Below, piece by piece: positions 1 to 5,398 of a stretch of 5,398 nucleotides of DNA. The translations under genes and the position numbers were made by a program. Each line of letters opens with the position of its first letter. Position 1 is the first letter of the stretch. The stretch is from Eubacteriales Family XIII. Incertae Sedis bacterium (lineage in GTDB: Bacteria; Bacillota; Clostridia; Peptostreptococcales; Anaerovoracaceae), in the NCBI GenBank assembly GCA_031257215.1, contig JAIRPC010000150.1, positions 1-5,398 on the forward strand, in the 5' to 3' direction. The notes under the pieces are model-generated. The model saw only the letters and a program-made list of their open reading frames with translations. It was not told the origin of the DNA and searched no databases.

Positions 1-610
1 CGTACTCCTTGAACTCCGGCGAGGTTACTGTCATCATATACGACGAGGCCGCGCCTATTATCAGCGACGCCGCTACGAACGGGTCGGTTTTCACGAAATC
101 CCCCGCGCTCACCGCCGCATTGATATACCGCATGATATGCCTGTGCTTCAACAAAATGATCCTGTGCGCCGCGTCCGCCACTATATTGCTGAACATCTCG
201 GCGGGGCGCGTTATTATCATGGACACAAGGTTTTCGTTCGAGCCGTATTCCAGGATCAGATCCATCTCCGCGCTCAGAAACGCCCTGATGCTCTCCTCTG
301 GCGAGCCCTGCGCGTCGGCCTTGGCTGCCATCACCTTGTACCTGTCCACGAACTTCGATTGAAGCATCTCGAAAAGTATCTCGTCCTTGCTCGTGAAATA
401 CTCGTACAGCGTGCTCTTGCCGTAGCCCGCCGCGCGCGCTATATCCTCCATCTTCGTCTTCGCGTAGCCCAGCTCTATCAGCACGCCGAACGCCGCTTCG
501 AGGATATGGCTGCGCCTGTCCTCATGCCCGCCGTGGCGATATTTACCGTCATAGTCATTCACTGCGCCCTTGCCCTCAGCGGCGCGTTTCAAAGGGCATC
601 GTCTTTCCAC
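1..610 (-). CDS. TetR/AcrR-family transcriptional regulator (C-terminus beyond window)
   Basis: This is a probable ligand-responsive DNA-binding repressor of the efflux operon. At least 203 codons are visible, with no stop before the left edge, so only the end of the gene is missing (family members are usually about 190-230 residues). The N-terminal TetR helix-turn-helix domain is clear at residues 34-80: SHILEAAFGVLIELGYAKTK, then MEDIARAAGYGKSTLYEYF, then TSKDEILF. The STLYEYF-x-SK signature is the recognition helix and its follow-up. The rest is helical and variable, as expected for the ligand-binding and dimer domain. The GTG at 610 is preferred because GGAGG lies 7 nt upstream. It gives a basic, Gly-rich extension of about 30 residues before the first helix. 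A later in-frame GTG at 562 (residue 17), with AAGGG 4 nt before it, is the alternative. It follows the pump by 17 nt and is probably co-transcribed with it and autoregulated through the palindrome at 5339-5354. Confidence 0.93.
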   Translation of the reverse strand, partial: MERRCPLKRAAEGKGAVNDYDGKYRHGGHEDRRSHILEAAFGVLIELGYAKTKMEDIARAAGYGKSTLYEYFTSKDEILFEMLQSKFVDRYKVMAAKADAQGSPEESIRAFLSAEMDLILEYGSNENLVSMIITRPAEMFSNIVADAAHRIILLKHRHIMRYINAAVSAGDFVKTDPFVAASLIIGAASSYMMTVTSPEFKEY

Positions 611-617
611 CCGAACA

Positions 618-622
618 CCTCC
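618..622 (-). promoter_or_regulatory. Shine-Dalgarno of the regulator gene
   Basis: GGAGG lies between the pump stop (TAA, 630-628) and the GTG at 610, with a 7-nt gap to that GTG. It is the strongest Shine-Dalgarno match near a possible start of this frame, so it fixes a GTG start. It also shows that the regulator is translated from its own site on the operon message. Confidence 0.8.
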
Positions 623-627
623 GTGGC

Positions 628-3600
628 TTACGCCGAACCCTGCGGATCCTGCGCAGGCATCCCCAAGACCGCCAGCCGTTCCGCCCTCCGCGCTTCGCGG
701 CGCAGCCTGCCGCGCTCCTGCCGCTCATCCACATAGACGTAGATGACAGGGATCAGCACGAGCGTAACCACCGTCGAGAACAACAGCCCCCCGATAACAG
801 TGATGCCCATGGGCTGTATCATCTCCGCGCCGGAGCCAAAGCCCAAGGCGAGAGGCAGCAGCCCCAGACAGGTCGTGAGCATGGTCATGATGATCGGGCG
901 GAAGCGGTAACGCCCCGCCGCGACGATGGCTTCCGTGCGCGATTCATAGACCTGGCGGTTCTTGTTGATGAAGTCTATCAGCAGTATCGAATTGTTCACA
1001 ACGATTCCCGCGAGCATGATGATACCGAGGAAAGCGACGAGCGACAGCGGCGTGTTCGTCACGAACAGCCCGATGAACGCGCCCGTCAGCGCGAACGGTA
1101 TCGCGAGCATGATGATGAACGGCTGGACGAGCGACTCGAACTGCGACGCGAGTATCATGTACACGATAACAAGCGAGAGCAGCAGCGCGTAGAACAGCTG
1201 CGAGAAAGAAGACGTCATCTCCTCCGCTTCGCCGCCGATGCTGTAACTGTAACCGTCAGGCATGGTGTAGCCTTCGAGCTTCGCCGTGATGTCGTTCGTG
1301 ACGGATTGCAGGTCGCGCCCGTCCAGCTCGCCCGTTATCGTCACCACGCGCTTCTGGTCCGAACGCTGTATCTGCGCGGGCGAGTTCGTCAGCTCCACAT
1401 CCGCGATATCGCCGACGTAGACCGTCTGCCCCGTAGGGGACATGATGGAGATGTTCTCCATGTTTTCGATAGAGTCGCCGTACTCGCCGCTGAGCCTGAC
1501 CACTATCGGCGTATCGACTCCGCCCTCTTTCAGGTTCGTCGCGGTCGCGCCCGAAAGCGCCGTGCTCAGCGACTGCGCCACCTGGTACGTGGACACGCCG
1601 TAGGCCGCCGCCACCTGCCTGTTCAGCGTCACCCGCGCTTCGGGGTTGCCCTCCTCCACGCTGCTCGCCACGCCCGCCGTGCCGGGCACGCCCTTCACCA
1701 GCTCCATCACGTCGCCCGACACCTTGTCCAGAACGTCGAACTCATCGCCCGTTATCTGCACGTTGATGGCCGAGCCCGCGCCCATGCCGCCCATGCTCAT
1801 GGAGCTGGCCGCCGCGACATCTATCTTCGCGCCCGCAATCTTCGAGAGATCCTCCTTGACCTTGGACACCGTTTCGTCGGTCGAAAGCTCACGCTCGCCT
1901 TTCTCCACGAGGTTCACCGCCAGCGACGCGGAATTGCTGCCCTGCCCTATGCTCATAACAGAAACGTTGCCGACGCTCAGCGAATAGTCCGCAAGCCCGT
2001 CCACATTCTTCTCCACGTAGCTCTCTATCTCAGACATTATTTTGTCTGTCTTTTCCATGGGCGTGCCGTATGGCATCTCGGCGGTGATGGTGAACGAGCC
2101 CTCGTCCGCGGCGGGGATCAGCTCGCCCCCGACCACCGCGATCAGCCCCGCCGACGTAACCAGCAACGCGACGCAGAGAGCCACAATGGTCTTGCGGTGC
2201 AAAAGCGCGAACCGAATCGCCTTGACATAGAACCCGATAATCCCGTCAATAGCCTTGGCGAACGCGGCGAGCATAGCCACGAACGGATTCACGCGCCGCC
2301 GCTCCGCGCCAGCCACAGGGCCAGCGCCAGCGCCCGCCGCGCCCTGCGCCACCGTGCCCCTGTCGCTCTCGGGCCTGTACGAGCCCTCCCCCCGATACTC
2401 TTTCCCCGGATGCTGTTTCAGATCCGCGCCCTCCCACTCTGGATCGCCAAGCTCCGAGATATCCCCGACACGTATGAGCCTCGAACACAGCATGGGAATT
2501 ACCGTGAGCGCCACCAAGAGCGAGCAAATCAGCGCGAAGCTGATCGTGAAAGAAAATTCCTTGAATATCGTCGCGGCGATGCCCTCGACGAAAACTATCG
2601 GCAGGAACACCGCGATCTTCGTCATGGTCGCGGCGAACACAGGCATAGTTACCTCCGCCGATCCCGTCACCGACGCTTCGCGAGCCGACATGCCGCCCGC
2701 CCGCCGTCGGAAAACATTCTCCATTACCACTATCGAATCGTCCACAAGCATCCCTATGCCCACCGCAAGCCCCGAAAGCGACAGCATGTTCATAGTGAAG
2801 CCCGCGAAATACATGAGTATGAAAGTCGCGACGATAGACGTCGGGATGGATATGGCGATGATGAGCGTGGACGCGATGCTGCGCAGGAAGAACAGGCAGA
2901 TGAGTATGGCGAGGATGCAGCCCATTATCGCGCTCTCCGCCACGAACGTTATGGAGTTCTTCACGAACTTGGACTGATCCATAGATGTAGTGAATTTTAT
3001 CTGCGGATATTGCTTCGCCAGCGAGTCCTTCACGGCGGCGATTCGGTCAGCGACCTGCACCGTGTTCGCCACCGTCTGCTTGTTCACGGAGATGCCGATA
3101 GCGGGCGTGCTGTCCACGCGCCCTATCGTGGTCTGCGCTTTCTCGCGGCGCACGACCTCAGCCACGTCGCCTATCTGCACTATCTCGTTCGTCGGCAACG
3201 GCAGCGAAACCTTTTTCACATCGTCGATGCCCGTGAAATCCCCGACCGTCCGCACGATCATCTCGCGAGAACCTTTGTTCACGTCGCCTGACGGCAGCGA
3301 GATGTTCTCGGCAGCGAGCGCCTGCTGTATCTGCGCCAGCGTCAGATGGTATCCATCCAGCTTCGACTGGTCTGCCTCAACGACTATCTCGTCCTCCTTT
3401 CCGCCAAAGCTGCTCACGGACGCAACCCCGTCAACGCGCTCCAACGCGGGGACAACGCTCTCCTCGACAAGCGCGTTCAGCTGCGTCAGATCCATGTCCG
3501 CCGAAACATAGAGCCGCTCTATCGGCATCATGTCAGGGTTCATGGCTATGACCATCGGCTTTGATACGCCGTCGGGCAGGTAGTCCGACACCAGCTCGAC

Positions 3601-3933
3601 CTTCTCGCGGATGTCCAGCCCCGCGAAATTCATATCCGTGCCGCTCTCGAACTGCGCGATAACTATCGACGTGCCATCCATAGAATATGATGTCATGCCG
3701 CTCAGGTTCTGCGCCGTCGCGACCTGTTGCTCGATCGGGCGCGTCACCATGCTCTCCACCTCGTTCGGCGCGGCGTTGCGGTAGTTCGCCATGATGACCT
3801 GCACGGGAAGCTCCATCTTCGGGAACAGATCCAGCGGCAGGCGCGTGAATGAAATGATCCCGAAAGCCGCCACGATCAGCAGCAGCATGAGAGTGGTAAC
3901 AGGGCGGTTGACCGCGGTTTTTGAAATACCCAT
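628..3933 (-). CDS. RND-family efflux pump permease (AcrB/SwrC-like, ACR_tran)
   Basis: This is the inner (cytoplasmic) membrane pump of an RND exporter, expected to be a trimer driven by the proton gradient; substrate unknown. The 1101 residues show the two-fold RND layout. TM1 (about 10-29) is followed by the first extracytoplasmic domain (31-330), TM2-TM6 (332-486), a cytoplasmic linker (about 489-578), TM7 (580-601), the second extracytoplasmic domain (603-908), TM8-TM12 (911-1068) and a basic tail. TM4 carries the proton-relay aspartates D398 and D399 (GIGMLVDDSIVVMENV). R1010 and T1017 in TM11 match AcrB R971 and T978 by alignment by eye, but AcrB K940 in TM10 is replaced by N980 (GIVVNNSILLIDF). 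The cytoplasmic linker is long and low-complexity (Gly/Ala/Glu/Arg). The ATG overlaps the adaptor stop by one base, with AAGGG 10 nt upstream, so translation is probably coupled. The length is somewhat above the roughly 1050 usual for AcrB-like pumps, mostly because of the linker and C-terminal tail. Confidence 0.96.
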   Translation of the reverse strand: MGISKTAVNRPVTTLMLLLIVAAFGIISFTRLPLDLFPKMELPVQVIMANYRNAAPNEVESMVTRPIEQQVATAQNLSGMTSYSMDGTSIVIAQFESGTDMNFAGLDIREKVELVSDYLPDGVSKPMVIAMNPDMMPIERLYVSADMDLTQLNALVEESVVPALERVDGVASVSSFGGKEDEIVVEADQSKLDGYHLTLAQIQQALAAENISLPSGDVNKGSREMIVRTVGDFTGIDDVKKVSLPLPTNEIVQIGDVAEVVRREKAQTTIGRVDSTPAIGISVNKQTVANTVQVADRIAAVKDSLAKQYPQIKFTTSMDQSKFVKNSITFVAESAIMGCILAILICLFFLRSIASTLIIAISIPTSIVATFILMYFAGFTMNMLSLSGLAVGIGMLVDDSIVVMENVFRRRAGGMSAREASVTGSAEVTMPVFAATMTKIAVFLPIVFVEGIAATIFKEFSFTISFALICSLLVALTVIPMLCSRLIRVGDISELGDPEWEGADLKQHPGKEYRGEGSYRPESDRGTVAQGAAGAGAGPVAGAERRRVNPFVAMLAAFAKAIDGIIGFYVKAIRFALLHRKTIVALCVALLVTSAGLIAVVGGELIPAADEGSFTITAEMPYGTPMEKTDKIMSEIESYVEKNVDGLADYSLSVGNVSVMSIGQGSNSASLAVNLVEKGERELSTDETVSKVKEDLSKIAGAKIDVAAASSMSMGGMGAGSAINVQITGDEFDVLDKVSGDVMELVKGVPGTAGVASSVEEGNPEARVTLNRQVAAAYGVSTYQVAQSLSTALSGATATNLKEGGVDTPIVVRLSGEYGDSIENMENISIMSPTGQTVYVGDIADVELTNSPAQIQRSDQKRVVTITGELDGRDLQSVTNDITAKLEGYTMPDGYSYSIGGEAEEMTSSFSQLFYALLLSLVIVYMILASQFESLVQPFIIMLAIPFALTGAFIGLFVTNTPLSLVAFLGIIMLAGIVVNNSILLIDFINKNRQVYESRTEAIVAAGRYRFRPIIMTMLTTCLGLLPLALGFGSGAEMIQPMGITVIGGLLFSTVVTLVLIPVIYVYVDERQERGRLRREARRAERLAVLGMPAQDPQGSA

Positions 3934-5294
3934 TATGACGCCACCCTTACCTTGGTATCGTCGTTGACATAGTGCTGCCCCTCAGTCACGACGCGCTCGC
4001 CCGCCGCGACGCCGCTATCTATCACGACGCTCACGCCATCGTCTATGCCCGTTACGACCTCCCTGACGCGCACCCTGTCAGCGCCGTCCATCACCACGAC
4101 CACCTCCTTGCCGCCCCTGATGATTACCGCGTCGGACGGCACTGTCACCGCGCCCTGCGCCTTGGCCGTCACCATCTCCACCTCGGCGAACATGCCAGGC
4201 TTCAACTCCTCGCTCGGCATGTCGAACTCGATAATTATCGGATAGGTGGTCTGTCCCGTGGGCGGCGCGGGGACTATCCTGCTGATCTTCGCGGGGAAAG
4301 GCTCGTCCGAAACCGCGCGCACGAAAACCTCGACAGGCTCGCCCTTGACAAGGCCGCCCACCAAGCTCTCCGCCACCGTCGTCCTGACCTGTATCTTGCC
4401 CGTGCCGGTAATGACCGCCGCGGGCATCGCCTGTGAAACCATACCGCCCCTCTGCACAGTCAGCCCAGTAACATAGCCATCTATCGGCGCCCTCACCGTC
4501 ATCTCGCCTATCGCGCTTCCCGCGGAGTTCACTCCCTCGTTCGCAAGCCTGTACTGCGCGTCGGCCTGGTCGTAGCCCGAGCGTGCCTGCGTCAGCCCCG
4601 CCTCCGCCTGCTTCTGCCCCGCCTTGGCCTGCGCCAGCGCCGCCTCCGCCTGCGCGACAAGCTGCTCTGCCGCCGCGACAGGGGATGTGGCGGTCTGACC
4701 CGCCTGTCCTGTCTGACCGGTGCCGGGGGTGGCACCAGGCAGCCCCGCAGTCGGCGCGGACGGAAGCTTCTTCGCTTTCTTCAAGGCCGCCTTGGCGTCC
4801 TTCACGCCTTTCTTCGCGTCCTTGACGGCCGCCTTGGCATCGTCAACGGCCTCCTGCGCCGTAGCGACCGCGCTCGACGCGGATGACCTGCCCTTGCTGG
4901 CAGCGTCGCGCTGTATCTCCGCCTGCGCCTGCTGTGCCTCCACGTCCGACGGGTCGAGCATGAACAGCACATCCCCTTCGTCCACCTTCTGCCCAAGCTC
5001 CACATTGACGGAGGTAGCCCGCCCCGCGATCTTCGGCACGACATTGACCTCGTTGTCGGCGGTTATCTTTCCGGTATGCACCGACGTGACCTCGACATCC
5101 CCCACCGTCGCGTCAGCGACAGTTACATTTATGGTATCGTCCACCGCGGCAACATCAGGATGCAGGTAGCCGTCGATCAGGCGATACCCCGCCCAAGCGA
5201 CCAAAACCACGATAATCGCAACGACTATCGCAACAACCTTTCGATGAGATTTACCGCCATGAACCGAGCCGCGCCCAGAACCCCCGTTGTCCAT
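3933..5294 (-). CDS. RND efflux periplasmic adaptor (membrane fusion protein, HlyD/AcrA-like)
   Basis: This is the adaptor subunit that links an RND pump to the outside and is needed for its transport. From the ATG at 5294 it has 453 residues. A short Gly/Ser/basic N-terminus is followed by one hydrophobic segment (about 19-40) with no lipobox cysteine, so it is probably an uncleaved membrane anchor. The first lipoyl half is at about 75-117 (VPKIAGRATSVNVELGQKV and the following GDVLF). An alpha-hairpin follows (about 118-262), then the second lipoyl half (about 265-290, VRAPIDGYVTGLTVQRGGMV), a beta-barrel (about 300-378) and a membrane-proximal domain with the typical VPSDAV start. The hairpin arms are Ala/Lys/Gln heptads joined by a Pro/Gly/Thr-rich linker (177-205), with no visible TolC-docking RLS pattern. 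It is the first gene of the operon, and its TAA shares one base with the pump ATG. The GTG at 5378 would add 28 residues but lies between the -35 and -10 boxes. Substrate unknown. Confidence 0.93.
   Translation of the reverse strand: MDNGGSGRGSVHGGKSHRKVVAIVVAIIVVLVAWAGYRLIDGYLHPDVAAVDDTINVTVADATVGDVEVTSVHTGKITADNEVNVVPKIAGRATSVNVELGQKVDEGDVLFMLDPSDVEAQQAQAEIQRDAASKGRSSASSAVATAQEAVDDAKAAVKDAKKGVKDAKAALKKAKKLPSAPTAGLPGATPGTGQTGQAGQTATSPVAAAEQLVAQAEAALAQAKAGQKQAEAGLTQARSGYDQADAQYRLANEGVNSAGSAIGEMTVRAPIDGYVTGLTVQRGGMVSQAMPAAVITGTGKIQVRTTVAESLVGGLVKGEPVEVFVRAVSDEPFPAKISRIVPAPPTGQTTYPIIIEFDMPSEELKPGMFAEVEMVTAKAQGAVTVPSDAVIIRGGKEVVVVMDGADRVRVREVVTGIDDGVSVVIDSGVAAGERVVTEGQHYVNDDTKVRVAS
4545..4649 (-). 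repeat. Heptad repeats encoding the second hairpin arm
   Basis: Five consecutive seven-residue units, AEAALAQ, AKAGQKQ, AEAGLTQ, ARSGYDQ and ADAQYRL (adaptor residues 216-250), form the returning arm of the alpha-hairpin. This arm is glutamine and alanine rich, while the first arm is lysine rich. The DNA units are less alike than in the first arm, but each begins with an Ala codon and the first four end with a Gln codon at 21-bp spacing. Confidence 0.62.
4776..4859 (-). repeat. Degenerate 21-bp tandem repeats encoding hairpin heptads, first arm
   Basis: About four 21-bp units lie head to tail inside the adaptor gene. On the plus strand the clearest are TTCAAGGCCGCCTTGGCGTCC (4780-4800) and its diverged copies at 4801-4821 and 4822-4842. 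They encode seven-residue units AQEAVDD, AKAAVKD, AKKGVKD and AKAALKK (adaptor residues 146-173), forming a lysine-rich coiled-coil arm. The repetition follows from the coiled-coil heptad pattern, but the high DNA similarity between units suggests growth by local duplication. Confidence 0.7.
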
Positions 5295-5303
5295 AATCAT
5301 CAA

Positions 5304-5315
5304 CCTTCTTTCTCC
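5304..5315 (-). promoter_or_regulatory. Ribosome-binding site that sets the adaptor start
   Basis: The minus strand reads GGAGAAAGAAGG, followed by TTGATGATT and then ATG-GAC at 5294. The terminal AAGG lies 9 nt before that ATG. The in-frame ATG at 5300 and TTG at 5303 sit only 3 and 0 nt from the AAGG, although GGAG at the other end of the purine run is 11 nt from the 5300 ATG. The site excludes the far-upstream GTG at 5378, which lies inside the promoter. Confidence 0.75.
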
Positions 5316-5338
5316 GCAATAAAGCAGCCACAAGTTTT

Positions 5339-5354
5339 CCGACCCGTCGGTCGG
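5339..5354. promoter_or_regulatory. Operator-like palindrome, probable TetR-family binding site
   Basis: The plus strand reads CCGACC-CGTC-GGTCGG, an inverted repeat with 6-bp perfect arms and a 4-nt centre, flanked on both sides by TTTT. A second, overlapping register exists: CCGAC-CC-GTCGG (5339-5350), because the right side holds two overlapping GTCGG half-sites. The site lies about 6 to 21 nt downstream of the predicted transcription start, where a bound repressor would block initiation or early elongation. Short GC-rich palindromes with GAC/GTC half-sites are common operators for TetR-family repressors. The last gene of this operon encodes such a repressor, so autoregulation is the likely reading. 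Binding itself is inferred. Confidence 0.72.
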
Positions 5355-5366
5355 TTTTCCATAAAC

Positions 5367-5395
5367 AGAATACCGCACAAAGGGCCATGTGTCAA
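5367..5395 (-). promoter_or_regulatory. Sigma-70/sigma-A type promoter of the efflux operon
   Basis: On the minus strand a perfect -35 box TTGACA (5395-5390) is followed, after exactly 17 nt, by TATTCT (5372-5367), which matches four of six bases of the TATAAT consensus. Transcription would start near 5360, giving a leader of about 66 nt before the adaptor start codon. It is the only promoter-like pair I see ahead of the first gene. The optimal -35 and spacer with a weaker -10 suggest a promoter that works well unless repressed. The sequence stops 3 bases upstream of the -35 box, so any activator site further up is outside the window. Confidence 0.8.
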
Positions 5396-5398
5396 GCA

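Noticed and set aside
611..627. Possible terminator or attenuator in the 17-nt pump-regulator gap
   Set aside because: The gap is too short, has no hairpin with a T-run, and is occupied by the regulator's Shine-Dalgarno.
137..736. A 199-codon plus-strand frame at the left end
   Set aside because: It is antisense to the TetR-type regulator, whose helix-turn-helix is unmistakable on the minus strand, and it crosses the pump-regulator junction; its product is Arg/Leu/His-rich without a domain.
2246..2527. A 93-codon minus-strand frame over the pump linker
   Set aside because: It is an offset frame of the same strand over a low-complexity stretch; the product is Gly/Arg-rich and featureless, while the pump frame is continuous through it.
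1306..3291. A 661-codon open frame on the plus strand, antisense to the pump
   Set aside because: It is antisense to a strongly conserved RND reading frame, its product is dominated by Arg, His and Ala with no recognisable domain, and no convincing start signal precedes it. GC-rich codon usage in the real gene keeps stop codons rare on the opposite strand.
4545..4863. CRISPR-like or mobile repeat array
   Set aside because: The 21-bp periodic units are in frame with a coiled-coil heptad pattern and have no unique spacers.
3972..5169. Several plus-strand frames opposite the adaptor gene
   Set aside because: Their products are rich in Ser, Thr, Ala or Arg and mirror the repeat and codon bias of the adaptor; none has a domain or a convincing ribosome-binding site.

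Overview
The window holds one minus-strand operon for an RND-type (resistance-nodulation-division) efflux system. In transcription order, right to left, it contains a promoter with an operator-like palindrome, a membrane fusion (adaptor) protein, an RND pump permease, and a TetR/AcrR-family regulator that runs off the left edge. The genes are tightly packed: the adaptor stop and the pump start share one base (TAATG), and the regulator starts 17 nt after the pump stop with its own strong Shine-Dalgarno. No RNA gene, mobile element, CRISPR array or terminator is visible, and no stretch over 300 bases lacks a gene.

Organism: the DNA is GC-rich by eye. The ribosome-binding sites are strong and purine-rich (GGAGG, GGAGAAAGAAGG), GTG is used as a start, and ATA is common for Ile. 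The pump reads like the AcrB/SwrC-like permeases found in Clostridia and other Firmicutes, and no outer-membrane channel gene is present here. A high-GC, Clostridia-like Firmicute fits best. This is inference from style and family resemblance, and a diderm with its TolC homologue elsewhere cannot be excluded.

Layout: 5295-5398 is the control region, with a sigma-70 type promoter (TTGACA, 17 nt, TATTCT) followed by a CCGACC-N4-GGTCGG palindrome just past the predicted transcription start. 3933-5294 encodes the adaptor, with an N-terminal membrane anchor, a split lipoyl domain around an Ala/Lys/Gln-rich heptad hairpin, and a beta-barrel. 628-3933 encodes the 1101-residue pump with the usual 12 membrane segments and two large extracytoplasmic domains. 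1-610 encodes at least 203 residues of the TetR-type regulator.

How the parts work together (inference): the adaptor and pump form a proton-driven exporter of unknown substrate. The regulator, made from the end of the same message, probably binds the palindrome beside the promoter and represses the whole operon, itself included, until a ligand releases it. The points most worth a second look are the double-register operator, the adaptor hairpin whose tip is a Pro/Gly/Thr linker rather than a TolC-docking tip, an Asn where AcrB has its proton-relay Lys, and the correction of the adaptor start, because the longest open frame begins inside the promoter. This is a recognisable type of efflux operon with some unusual details, not a clearly new system.
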